From: an uncultured Pseudoflavonifractor sp.
GTDB taxonomy: Bacteria > Bacillota > Clostridia > Oscillospirales > Oscillospiraceae
Assembly: GCA_947425785.1 (NCBI GenBank)
Contig: CANEAY010000011.1
Location: 20,053-84,052 of the forward strand
Length of the DNA: 64,000 bases
Reading direction: 5' to 3'
Shown here: one piece after another, positions 42,938 through 50,377 of the stretch
Layout: every line of letters begins with the position of its first letter
Numbering within the stretch: position 1 is the first letter of the stretch
Program-made: the position numbers and the translations under genes
Notes under the pieces: generated by a model
The model's database searches: none
What the model was told of the DNA's origin: nothing
What the model saw: only the letters and a program-made list of their open reading frames with translations

Positions 42938-43582
42938 ATGACCCGAGAAGAGGCTTTTGAGTTCCTGGATCGCACTGCCAAGGGTATTGCGGAAATGTTT
43001 GGCCCCTCCTGCGAGACTCTGGTGCAGGACATGGGCAACCCCAGGCATCCCATTCTGTCTATTTATAATGGTCAGGTCTCCGGCCGGGAGGTGGGTTCCA
43101 CCCTGGATATCCTGGGTTCCGACAAGGTGCTGGACGCTGCCACTCTGGCCAATGACTTTGTTAACCTCTATGCCACCACCCCCTCGGGCCAGCAGATAAA
43201 ATCCTCTACCTTCCACATGGTGGGAGAGGATTACGACCTGGCGCTGGGCATTGATTTTGACTTTACCGTCCTCTCCTTCGCCAACCGCACCCTCATGGGC
43301 CTGATGAATGCCGAGGCCGACCTGCAGAGTGCTCTTTGGGCTGGAGGAGCAGGCCAGATGAATCAGATCTTTGAGGAGTGCCTTGCCGCTCTGGGCAAGC
43401 CCATTGAAGAGCTGAATAAGAAAGACCGGTTCCGGCTGGTGACTCTGCTGGATCAAAAAAATTTCTTTTCCTTCCGCAAGTCGGTGCCCTTTGTGGCCTC
43501 CCGGCTGAAGGTGTCCCGGTACACCGTCTACAAATATTTGGGTGAGCTGGCCGACGAGAAGGCCGCCGCCGGAAAAGAGTGA
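42938..43582 (+). CDS. YheO/DauR-like transcriptional regulator
   Basis: 214 residues. The N-terminal ~120 residues are the YheO-like PAS-type domain (FGPSCETLVQDMGNPRHPILSIYNGQVSGREVGS). The C-terminal ~60 residues hold the HTH_22-type helix-turn-helix (FFSFRKSVPFVASRLKVSRYTVYKYLGEL). DauR of Pseudomonas controls D-arginine catabolism; relatives sense various amino compounds. Only four bases separate it from the dipeptidase gene, so regulator and enzyme are one operon and the ligand may be a peptide or amino acid. ATG after GGGAGG. Confidence 0.85.
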   Translation: MTREEAFEFLDRTAKGIAEMFGPSCETLVQDMGNPRHPILSIYNGQVSGREVGSTLDILGSDKVLDAATLANDFVNLYATTPSGQQIKSSTFHMVGEDYDLALGIDFDFTVLSFANRTLMGLMNAEADLQSALWAGGAGQMNQIFEECLAALGKPIEELNKKDRFRLVTLLDQKNFFSFRKSVPFVASRLKVSRYTVYKYLGELADEKAAAGKE

Positions 43583-43586
43583 AGCT

Positions 43587-45002
43587 ATGGAACTCAAAGA
43601 GCGCATCGACAGTTACTTTAATGACCCCGCAGTACGCCAGGGGCTGGTCTCCGCCGTCTCCCACCTGGTGGCGGTGAAGAGCGTGAGGGGAGAGGCCAGT
43701 CCTGAGGCACCCTTTGGCCCCGGCCCCCGGGCCGCTTTGGACGAGGCGCTGAAGCTCTGCGCCGAGCTGGGTTTTTCCGCCAGAGACTACGACCACTATG
43801 TGGGACTGGCCGACATAAACGACAAGGAGACCCAGCTCCACATCCTGGCCCACCTGGACGTGGTGGGGGAGGGCTCCGGCTGGGCCACCGACCCCTATAC
43901 CTGTGTGGAAAAGGACGGTATCCTCTACGGCCGGGGGGTCAGCGACGATAAAGGCCCCCTCTGCGCCGCTCTCTTCGCCATGAAGGCGGTGAAGGATCTG
44001 GGTCTCCCCGTCACCAAGAACGCACGGCTCATCATGGGCACCGACGAGGAGTCGGGCAGCGGTGACATCAAGTATTACTATGCCAGGGAGCCTTACGCCC
44101 CCCAGAGCTTTTCCCCGGATGCGGATTTCCCCCTCATCAACGTTGAGAAGGGGCACTATTTTCCGGAGTTCGGCGCTTCCTGGCCCGCTGTGATGGTGGA
44201 GCCCCGGGTGGCTCTTTTGAACGGCGGATTCCGGCACAACGTGGTGCCCCCCGATGCCCAGGCCGAGGTGCTGGGCCTTACTGCCGGAGACGTGCGGCCT
44301 TTCTGCGGTGCGGTGGAAGGCAAGTCTGGGGCAATATTTACCCTTACCGATATGGTGGGAGGCGTGCGCATCCACTGCGCCGGCAAGAACGCCCACGCAG
44401 CCAGTCCTGATGACGGCATCAACGCCATCCAGGCCCTGTTGGAGCTTCTTGCCGCCCTGCCGCTGGGAGAGTGTAGCTCTACCCGGGCTGTCCGGGCCAT
44501 GGCGGAGCTTTTCCCTTACGGCGACAACCGGGGCAAAGCCTTGGGCATCGCGCAGTCCGATCCCGAGAGCGGGGAGCTGACCTTGAATTTGGCTCTTATG
44601 ACGCTGAGCGAGAAGGGCTTTTCTGCCAAGTTTGACGCCCGTGTGCCCATCTGCGCCACCAAGGAAAACTGTGCTGATGTCTGCGCCGCAGCCTTAAAGG
44701 ACAGGGGGATCACCATCACTGGGGACGAGAAGATGACCCACGTCCATGTGGTAGAGGCCGACGCTCCCCTGGTGAAGACTCTGCTGGCGTGCTACAGCGC
44801 CTACACCGGGGTGGCCGACCCCAAGCCTTTAGCCATTGGCGGCGGGACTTACGTCCACGATATCCCCGGCGGTGTGGCCTTTGGCTGCGATTTCCCCGGT
44901 TTCGATCCCAAAATGCATTCAGCTAACGAGCAGGCCAGCGTGGACAATCTCATCAAGTCCGCTAAAATTTTTGCCCTGGCCATTGCCCAGCTGTGTAAAT
45001 AA
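43587..45002 (+). CDS. pepV: M20 family dipeptidase (PepV type)
   Basis: 471 residues, zinc aminopeptidase of the PepV/carnosinase group that cleaves N-terminal residues from dipeptides in the cytoplasm. Metal ligands are in HILAHLDVVGEG, YGRGVSDDKGP, GTDEESGSGD and the late His in DPKMHSANEQASV. A lid domain is inserted in the middle (~190-340). Length matches lactobacterial PepV. Translational coupling to the DauR-like gene suggests peptide-responsive control. Confidence 0.92.
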   Translation: MELKERIDSYFNDPAVRQGLVSAVSHLVAVKSVRGEASPEAPFGPGPRAALDEALKLCAELGFSARDYDHYVGLADINDKETQLHILAHLDVVGEGSGWATDPYTCVEKDGILYGRGVSDDKGPLCAALFAMKAVKDLGLPVTKNARLIMGTDEESGSGDIKYYYAREPYAPQSFSPDADFPLINVEKGHYFPEFGASWPAVMVEPRVALLNGGFRHNVVPPDAQAEVLGLTAGDVRPFCGAVEGKSGAIFTLTDMVGGVRIHCAGKNAHAASPDDGINAIQALLELLAALPLGECSSTRAVRAMAELFPYGDNRGKALGIAQSDPESGELTLNLALMTLSEKGFSAKFDARVPICATKENCADVCAAALKDRGITITGDEKMTHVHVVEADAPLVKTLLACYSAYTGVADPKPLAIGGGTYVHDIPGGVAFGCDFPGFDPKMHSANEQASVDNLIKSAKIFALAIAQLCK

Positions 45003-45013
45003 AGAAGAGCGGA

Positions 45014-45124
45014 GCAAGGTTTTGCGAGGGAGCTTGGACTGAAGCGAGGGCGAGCGCAGGGGCACGAAGTGACCCGGAGACCAGCCCGAGTCGGAGGGAA
45101 AGCGACCGAGCGAAAAAACCTTGC
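45014..45124 (+). repeat. GC-rich structured spacer with terminal inverted repeat
   Basis: GCAAGGTTTT (45014-45023) and AAAACCTTGC (45115-45124) enclose 91 bases rich in GCGAG/GGAG purine motifs. The first copy is followed by GCGAGGGAGCTT and the last by GAAGCTT. No coding potential convinces. It may be a mobile repeat or an RNA element in the leader of the next gene. Confidence 0.45.
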
Positions 45125-45165
45125 GAAGCTTGACAAGAAACGTGATAGACAAGGAGAAAGAGGAA

Positions 45166-45855
45166 ATGAAGAATATCAAACGCATTGGGCTCCTGGCTTT
45201 GGCCCTGGGCATGGTGATGAGCCTGGCTGCCTGCGGCGGCAGCGGCCTGAACAAGGATGACGCTATAACTTACGTCACCGGCATCATTGAAGAGAACTAC
45301 CTGGGTACTGCCAGCGAGGAGTTCAAGAAGCTGGTGGATACCACCGATGAGAAGGTGCAGTCCATCTACGAGGAAAGCATGGACACCGAGGTGGAATACT
45401 TCTTCTACAACTACGCCATCGAATACCCCACCGACGAGCTCCGGGAGGAGGTCAAGGAGCTGTATAAGGAGATCTACAGCCACACCAAGTTTGAGGTGGT
45501 CTCCGCCGCCGAGCAGGACGACGGCTCCTTCTCCGTGAAGGTGACGGTCTACCCCATCAACATCGCCCACCTGGCCGAGGAGGAAATGGAGACCGCTCTG
45601 GAGCCCTGGTATGAGAAGTATCCCACTGAGGTACAGGACGAGATGAGCGAGGAGGAGCTGGAGGCCGCCGATGCCGAGTGGGCCCGCATTATCGTGGACG
45701 CCTTCCAGTCCAAGCTCCCCGAGATCGGCAACCTGGACGCCCAGTCCGCCAGTGTCCAGCTGGAGAAGGATGAGGACGACTACTATTCCATCACCGACGA
45801 TGATTTCTACCGTCTGGACGCCATGATCATCGACTATCCCTACTACGAGGGCTAA
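45166..45855 (+). CDS. Lipoprotein with a recurring uncharacterised extracellular domain
   Basis: 229 residues. Lipoprotein signal with lipobox LAAC (Cys ~23) followed by GGSG. The mature domain starts DDAITYVTGIIEENYLGTAS and includes FFYNYAIEYPTDELREEV, FEVVSAAEQDDGSFSVKV and EEELEAADAEWARIIVDAF. Two other proteins in the window (55544-56761 and 59212-59946) carry the same domain behind different export modules. No known family recognised; acidic, helical and beta-mixed, no obvious catalytic cluster. ATG 45166 is used because the signal starts there and AAGGAG is well placed. Confidence 0.8.
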   Translation: MKNIKRIGLLALALGMVMSLAACGGSGLNKDDAITYVTGIIEENYLGTASEEFKKLVDTTDEKVQSIYEESMDTEVEYFFYNYAIEYPTDELREEVKELYKEIYSHTKFEVVSAAEQDDGSFSVKVTVYPINIAHLAEEEMETALEPWYEKYPTEVQDEMSEEELEAADAEWARIIVDAFQSKLPEIGNLDAQSASVQLEKDEDDYYSITDDDFYRLDAMIIDYPYYEG

Positions 45856-45868
45856 GCTTACATAGAAG

Positions 45869-45905
45869 GAAACGCCGTGGTCAGCTGACCACGGCGTTTC
45901 TTTAT
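45869..45905 (+). terminator. Terminator between the lipoprotein and the OB-fold gene
   Basis: A 32-base fully self-complementary stretch (45869-45900) followed by TTTAT; can also serve the converging gene. Confidence 0.75.
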
Positions 45906-46495
45906 GTCTCCAACTCCATGACGGAGATCTCATAGGCGGTGCGCTCCAGCTCTGCTCCGTCGATCACTTTGCGGTACTTCCGGCTTTGGAGCCGTCCGGT
46001 AATATGTACGCTGTCCCCCACCGCCAGCTCGGCGCAGGCCCGGGCCAATCCGCCCCAGGCGATACAGGGCAGGTAGTCCGCCCGGCCGTAACGGCGGTTC
46101 ACCGCCAGCAGCAGGTCGCAAATTTCCCGGCCCAAGGGGGTGCGGCGGAGGTTGGGGGCCTTGCACAGCACCCCGCAGAGCTCCAGTTGATTCATATGCT
46201 CCCCCTCTGTGGGCAGAAGGTTCCGGGCAAAAAAGGTGATGACCAGGCGGCTTCCCACTCCGCTGCGGTTGTTGAAGGAGCGCACCTCCCCCGTAAGCTC
46301 GTATTCCCGGCCTACCTCCACAGGACACTGGGTCAAAAGGGCTTCGTCCAGCACCACATTGAGCACATCCGCCGTGCCGCTGAGCCGCTCCACCTCTAAA
46401 GGGAAGGTGTAATAGGCCACGCCGTGATTGCTGTGGGAGGGGCGGGGGGGCTCTGCGGCCCGGCCCCGAAGGGTGGCCTGATTTCTGCTGTCCAT
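45902..46495 (-). CDS. Tandem OB-fold single-stranded-DNA-binding-like protein
   Basis: 197 residues with two SSB-like OB folds: one from ATLRGRAAEPPRPS to VITFFARNLLP (~6-100) and one from NQLELCGVLCKAPNLRRTPLGREICDLLLAV to YEISVMELE (~105-197). The second looks like a primosomal PriB/SSB core, lacking the acidic SSB tail. Ordinary bacterial SSB has one fold and forms tetramers, so this duplicated form may be a dimeric or specialised ssDNA-binding protein. ATG 46495 lies ten bases after AAGGAG; an in-frame start at 46576 is not supported. The stop overlaps the terminator region of the converging lipoprotein gene. Confidence 0.75.
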   Translation of the reverse strand: MDSRNQATLRGRAAEPPRPSHSNHGVAYYTFPLEVERLSGTADVLNVVLDEALLTQCPVEVGREYELTGEVRSFNNRSGVGSRLVITFFARNLLPTEGEHMNQLELCGVLCKAPNLRRTPLGREICDLLLAVNRRYGRADYLPCIAWGGLARACAELAVGDSVHITGRLQSRKYRKVIDGAELERTAYEISVMELET

Positions 46496-46555
46496 TGCTG
46501 TCACGCTCCTTTGGTATTGTGTGACAGTATATGAGACAGGCTCCCCTGTTATGAT

Positions 46556-46597
46556 AGCAAAAAGAGACCTCTCCACCGGGAGAGGTCTCTTTTTGCT
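46556..46597 (-). terminator. Terminator of the beta-CASP nuclease gene
   Basis: 19-bp perfect stem (46556-46574 with 46579-46597), four-base loop. The arms begin with AGCAAAAA, so a U-rich tail is present on the minus strand. Confidence 0.8.
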
Positions 46598-46603
46598 GAT
46601 GTT

Positions 46604-48205
46604 TTATCTGTCCCACTTCTGGATAAGGGCGCGGATCTGGTCGGCAAATTTGCCCAAGTCCTTGTTGGTGCCGCCCTTGTTGTGGCGGATGACGGCCAGC
46701 AGCTGCTGGCCAACCTCCTCCAAACGCCGGTAGGCGGGGGAGCCTGCCGGGGAGGAGGGCTGGGCCTCCTTGATGGCCGGGGGGATGCCGGGGGCCAGCA
46801 TCCGGTCGGAGAGCAGGTCGTAGACCTCCTCGTAGTCCGGGGCGTGGGCGGCGAAGCCCTTGTCCTTGAGGATGTCGGCATAGGCTACCGTCACGTCCTT
46901 GTCGCCGTGGATCACAAAGACCTGGCGGGGAGGCTGTGTCCGAAAGCACTCCATCCATTGGAGAAGGCCCTTCTGGTCGGCGTGGGAGCTGAGACCCTCC
47001 ACCCGGGTGATGCGGGCCTGGACAAAAATTTCTTCTCCAAAGAGCTTCACCGTTTTGGCCCCCTCCAAAAGCCGGCGGCCCAGGCTGCCCTCTGCCTGGT
47101 AGCCCACAAAGACCACGGTACACTCCCGGCGCCAGAGGTTGTGCTTCAGGTGGTGGCGGATGCGCCCGGCGTCGCACATGCCGGAGGCGGAGAGGATGAC
47201 CCGGCACTTGCCGTCGGCGTTGAGGGCCTTGGACTCCTCCACCGTCTCGGTGAGCACCAGGCCGGGAAAACGGAAGAGGTTTCCGTTTCGAACGGCGTCG
47301 ATGGCCTCCTCGTCCAGGTAGCCGGTGAGGTCGCCGGAGAAAATTTCCGTAGCCTCCTTGGCCAGGGGGGAGTCCACCACCACCTCAAAATCGGGGATGG
47401 ACTTCACCAGTCCCTCCTCCTTGATCTCCCGAATAAAGTACAAAAGCTCCTGGGTGCGGCCTACGGCGAAGGCGGGGATGATGACATTGCCCCCCTGGCC
47501 CAGGGTCTCGTCGATGATCTGGGCCAGCTCCTCCTTGTAGGGGGCCATTTGGCCGTGGAGCCGGTCGCCATAGGTGGATTCGGTGACCACAAAGTCGGCG
47601 GAGCCGTCCACCGGCTGGGGGTCGCGGATGATAGGCTGGTCGGTGTTGCCCAGGTCGCCGGAGAAGACGATCTTCCGGGTGACGCCCCCTTCGGTGAGCC
47701 AGAGCTGGGCCTGGGCGGAGCCCAACAGGTGTCCCGCGTCCACAAATTCCAGCTCCACATCGTCGTGGAGCTGTACCCGCTCTCCGTACTCCGCGGGCAC
47801 CAACAGCTCCAGAGTGGCCTGGGCGTCCTGGATGGTGTAGAGGGGTTCCACCGGCTCCTTGCCTGCCCGCTTGCCCTTCTGGTTTTCCCAGTTGGCGTCG
47901 CTCTCCTGGATGTGGGCGGAGTCCATGAGCATGATGGAGAGCAGTTTGGCGGTGAGCCGGGTGCAGTAGATAGGCCCCCGGAAGCCACGCTTTACCAGCA
48001 GGGGCAGCCGGCCCGAGTGGTCGATGTGGGCGTGGGTGACGATGACGGCCTCCACCATGCCAGGATTGAAGTCCAGGATGCTGTTGTCCACCTCATCCCG
48101 TCCCTGCTGCAGGCCGCAGTCAATGAGGTACTTGCGTCCGCCGCACTCCACACAGTGACAGCTTCCCGTGACGGCCCTTGCCGCGCCGAAGAATGTGAGC
48201 TTCAT
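46604..48205 (-). CDS. Metallo-beta-lactamase/beta-CASP RNA-processing nuclease
   Basis: 533 residues of the CPSF73-like beta-CASP family. The zinc motif HAHIDHSG is at 58-65, with further ligands in DAGHLLGS, VFSGDLGN and the late SSHAD (GLSSHADQKGL). The beta-CASP insert shows FVVTESTYGDRLH, IIPAFAVGRTQELLYFI, VVDSPLA and SASGMCDAGRIRHHLKHNL. Members cut or trim RNA 5' or 3' ends. This is the short form without a KH domain; its ~70-residue tail (from APGIPPAIK) is not recognised. ATG 48205 follows GGGAGGG. Confidence 0.93.
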   Translation of the reverse strand: MKLTFFGAARAVTGSCHCVECGGRKYLIDCGLQQGRDEVDNSILDFNPGMVEAVIVTHAHIDHSGRLPLLVKRGFRGPIYCTRLTAKLLSIMLMDSAHIQESDANWENQKGKRAGKEPVEPLYTIQDAQATLELLVPAEYGERVQLHDDVELEFVDAGHLLGSAQAQLWLTEGGVTRKIVFSGDLGNTDQPIIRDPQPVDGSADFVVTESTYGDRLHGQMAPYKEELAQIIDETLGQGGNVIIPAFAVGRTQELLYFIREIKEEGLVKSIPDFEVVVDSPLAKEATEIFSGDLTGYLDEEAIDAVRNGNLFRFPGLVLTETVEESKALNADGKCRVILSASGMCDAGRIRHHLKHNLWRRECTVVFVGYQAEGSLGRRLLEGAKTVKLFGEEIFVQARITRVEGLSSHADQKGLLQWMECFRTQPPRQVFVIHGDKDVTVAYADILKDKGFAAHAPDYEEVYDLLSDRMLAPGIPPAIKEAQPSSPAGSPAYRRLEEVGQQLLAVIRHNKGGTNKDLGKFADQIRALIQKWDR

Positions 48206-48287
48206 ACCGAACCCTCCCGCAAAAGATTGGCCTTCCTAATTTTAGTATAGCACATCCTTCGGGAGAATCTATGAAAAATTTATGAAA

Positions 48288-48932
48288 TCATGTGTGCGTC
48301 TCCTGGAACCACTTCCAGCTCATGAAATAGGTCAAAAGGATGCCGCCGAAGAGGAGAGGGAAGAAGACCCACAGGCGGACGGCCTCCGAGGCCAGGAAGG
48401 TGAGCAGGATCAGAGCCAGGCCGGACAGGAAGAACACCCGGCCGCCCAGCCGCTGGGTCTTGTTCCACACATCCGGGTCATTGAGGGCCCAGGGAGTGCG
48501 GATGCCCATGAACCAGTTGGTCTTGATCTTGCCCATCATGTTGCCGGCCACGGCCAGGATAACGCCGACGGCCAGGCAGATCACCGTTCCTACGTCGATG
48601 CGGCCGGGGTAAAAGGTCTCGCAGAGGGTGACGGCCATGGCCAGCAGCAGGATGAGAGGTACCAGCGGCCCAAAAAAGTCATACCGGCCTTGGAATTTCT
48701 CGTAATTTTCCCGCTTGGGGTCAAACCTGGGGAGAAATTGGAACAGGAGGGCAAGCAGAGGGCTGGCGCCCGCCAGGAGCCACAGCATAGCGGGAGAGGA
48801 ATAGGTGACCACACCGCTTGTGCTCCAATGGGTGGGGACTTGCTCCGGCAGATGGGGCCAGCACAGGGCCACCATCACCAGGGGCAGAAGGGCCAGAAAC
48901 CACATGATAAAAATAGCTTTTTTATTCTTCAT
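48288..48932 (-). CDS. sdpI: SdpI-family membrane immunity/signalling protein
   Basis: 214 residues with about six membrane helices. N-terminal DUF1648 part (PLVMVALCWPHLPEQVPTHWSTSGV) followed by the SdpI domain (NWFMGIRTPWALNDPDVWNKTQRLGGRVFFLSG). In Bacillus subtilis SdpI confers immunity to the SdpC killing factor and sequesters the repressor SdpR. The ATG at 48932 is nine bases after AAAGGAG, and lies inside the end of the sdpR-like gene (11-base overlap), as expected for a coupled sdpRI operon. No sdpABC toxin genes are in the window. Confidence 0.9.
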   Translation of the reverse strand: MKNKKAIFIMWFLALLPLVMVALCWPHLPEQVPTHWSTSGVVTYSSPAMLWLLAGASPLLALLFQFLPRFDPKRENYEKFQGRYDFFGPLVPLILLLAMAVTLCETFYPGRIDVGTVICLAVGVILAVAGNMMGKIKTNWFMGIRTPWALNDPDVWNKTQRLGGRVFFLSGLALILLTFLASEAVRLWVFFPLLFGGILLTYFMSWKWFQETHT

Positions 48933-49203
48933 TGCGGGCATCTCCTTTCAGACCGGCGATCCAGCCGGTGATCTCGTCCAGTACGGACAGGTTGAGTTCA
49001 TAGTAGATATACTTCCCGCGCCGCTCATCGCTGATGAGCCCAGCTTCCTTGAGGACAGAGAGGTGGTGGGACACGGTGGCTCCCGTCATGTCAAAGCAGC
49101 TGCCGATGTCTCCGGCGGTCTTGGCCCCGGCCTTCAGCAGGTCGAGGATGGCCCGGCGAGTGGGGTCGGAGAGGGCCTTGAAGGTACTTTGAAAGGACAA
49201 CAC
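48922..49203 (-). CDS. sdpR: ArsR-family repressor (SdpR-like)
   Basis: 93 residues, winged helix-turn-helix of the ArsR/SmtB family (LSDPTRRAILDLLKAGAKTAGDIGSCFDMTGATVSHHLSVLKEAGLISDERRGKYIYYELN). The metal-binding cysteine box of classical ArsR is not present, in line with SdpR, which is controlled by protein capture. GTG start after GAGG; a TTG one codon later has better spacing. It precedes and overlaps the sdpI-like gene. Two matching palindromes flank its promoter. Confidence 0.9.
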   Translation of the reverse strand: MLSFQSTFKALSDPTRRAILDLLKAGAKTAGDIGSCFDMTGATVSHHLSVLKEAGLISDERRGKYIYYELNLSVLDEITGWIAGLKGDARNEE

Positions 49204-49211
49204 ATCACCTC

Positions 49212-49282
49212 ATTTCGATTTCTGTCTAAATGATAGCATGAAAAAAGAGGGCTGTCAAGAACATTTAGAAAATTATCTAAAT
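49212..49282 (-). promoter_or_regulatory. sdpR promoter with two matching operators
   Basis: Minus-strand promoter TTGACA (49253-49258), 17-base spacer, TATCAT (49230-49235). Palindromes ATTTAGA-N6-TCTAAAT (49263-49282) and ATTTCGA-N6-TCTAAAT (49212-49231) lie upstream of the -35 and over the -10/start. Confidence 0.7.
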
Positions 49283-49296
49283 ATTTTTTAAAAGAG

Positions 49297-49324
49297 ACAG
49301 CCCCTGGCTTCGGCCAGGGGCTGT
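49297..49324 (-). terminator. Terminator of the CBS-domain gene
   Basis: ACAGCCCCTGGC-TTCG-GCCAGGGGCTGT; on the minus strand followed by CTCTTTTAAAAAA. Confidence 0.75.
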
Positions 49325-49333
49325 TGGATGACT

Positions 49334-50254
49334 TTATTGTTCGTCGGTCTTCTCTTCTGTGGGGGAGAGCCTTGTCACCTTGGCCCACTCCACCCGGCGG
49401 TCGGAGAGCTCCTCCACCTGGATACGAAGGCCGTAGGCGTCCACGGTGGGATGAGTGCCGTCGGCGGGGATCACGTCCAGCCGGGCGAAGACCAGGCCGC
49501 CCAGGGTCTCGGCCTCCTCGTCCTCTGGGAATTCCATTCCCAGGGCCTCGGCCACTTCCTCCAGAGGGGCAGAACCGGCGATGCGCCAGTGGTCGGCATC
49601 CAGGGGGACGATCTCCTGTTCGTCCTGAGGGTCAAATTCGTCGTAGATGTTGCCCACCAGTTCTTCGATGAGATCCTCCATGGTGATGATGCCGCTGGTG
49701 CCGCCGTACTCGTCCACCACCACGGCAAAATGTATTTTCCGGCTCTGCATGTCACGGAACAGTACGTCGGTGCGTACCGTCTCGGGGACAAAGTAGACCT
49801 CCCGCAGAAGCTCCCGCAGGGGCTTGGGCTCCGAAGCGCGGGCGTTGAGGAGGTAGTCCCGGGTGTTGAGAAGGCCGATGATGTCGTCGGTGTCCTCCTC
49901 ATAGACCGGGAAGCGGGTCAGGCCGGAGGTGCGGACGGTCTCCAGGATCTCCTCGTCCGGGTCGTCCACCCAAAGCATCACAACGTCGGTGCGGTGCACC
50001 ATCACGTCGGCGGCGGTGGAGTTGTTGAACTCAAAGACGTTCTCAATGAGCTCCTTTTCCTCTTTTTCGATGGAGCCGGCCTCCTCGCCGATATCCACCA
50101 GCTGGCGGATATCCTCCTCCGAGGAGCGCTTGCTTATGGCCCGGAGCTTGAGGGCCAGGATGACCACGCCGATGGCCAGGGCCACACAGCAGACGCCGAG
50201 AAGGATAATGATGATCTGTGATAAGGGTATAGGCGCTGTGGCAGGGTCGGGCAC
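49334..50254 (-). CDS. CBS/CorC-domain protein with a single membrane helix
   Basis: 306 residues. One N-terminal helix (~11-36, IIIILLGVCCVALAIGVVIL), then a CBS pair (~80-215; VMVHRTDVVML, FPVYEEDTDDIIGLLN, DEYGGTSGIITMEDLIEELVG) and a C-terminal CorC/HlyC transporter-associated domain (WRIAGSAPLEEVAEALGMEFP). Most hemolysin-type CBS proteins carry a four-helix DUF21 domain first; here only one helix is present, so it may not transport by itself. Possible role in Mg2+/Co2+ efflux regulation or cofactor sensing. GTG start after AAAGGAGG. Confidence 0.88.
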   Translation of the reverse strand: MPDPATAPIPLSQIIIILLGVCCVALAIGVVILALKLRAISKRSSEEDIRQLVDIGEEAGSIEKEEKELIENVFEFNNSTAADVMVHRTDVVMLWVDDPDEEILETVRTSGLTRFPVYEEDTDDIIGLLNTRDYLLNARASEPKPLRELLREVYFVPETVRTDVLFRDMQSRKIHFAVVVDEYGGTSGIITMEDLIEELVGNIYDEFDPQDEQEIVPLDADHWRIAGSAPLEEVAEALGMEFPEDEEAETLGGLVFARLDVIPADGTHPTVDAYGLRIQVEELSDRRVEWAKVTRLSPTEEKTDEQ

Positions 50255-50312
50255 GAAAAATTCCTCCTTTTAGGTCATATACAAAAAACATTATAACATA
50301 GAAAAAGAAGAA

Positions 50313-50340
50313 TTGCACGAAAAAATAAATGTGGTATAAT
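50313..50340 (+). promoter_or_regulatory. Promoter of the CLC transporter gene
   Basis: TTGCAC, 16-base spacer, TATAAT (50335-50340). The -10 overlaps an ATG at 50339, which therefore cannot be the translation start. Confidence 0.7.
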
Positions 50341-50377
50341 GTCCCATGAATCTCAAAGCAAAAGTTGGTGTTTCCTC

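Noticed and set aside
50339..50377. ATG at 50339 as start of the CLC gene.
   Set aside because: It overlaps the TATAAT -10 element, so it cannot be in the transcript.
50255..50377. Fluoride riboswitch before the CLC gene.
   Set aside because: No matching conserved pseudoknot segments could be recognised by eye.
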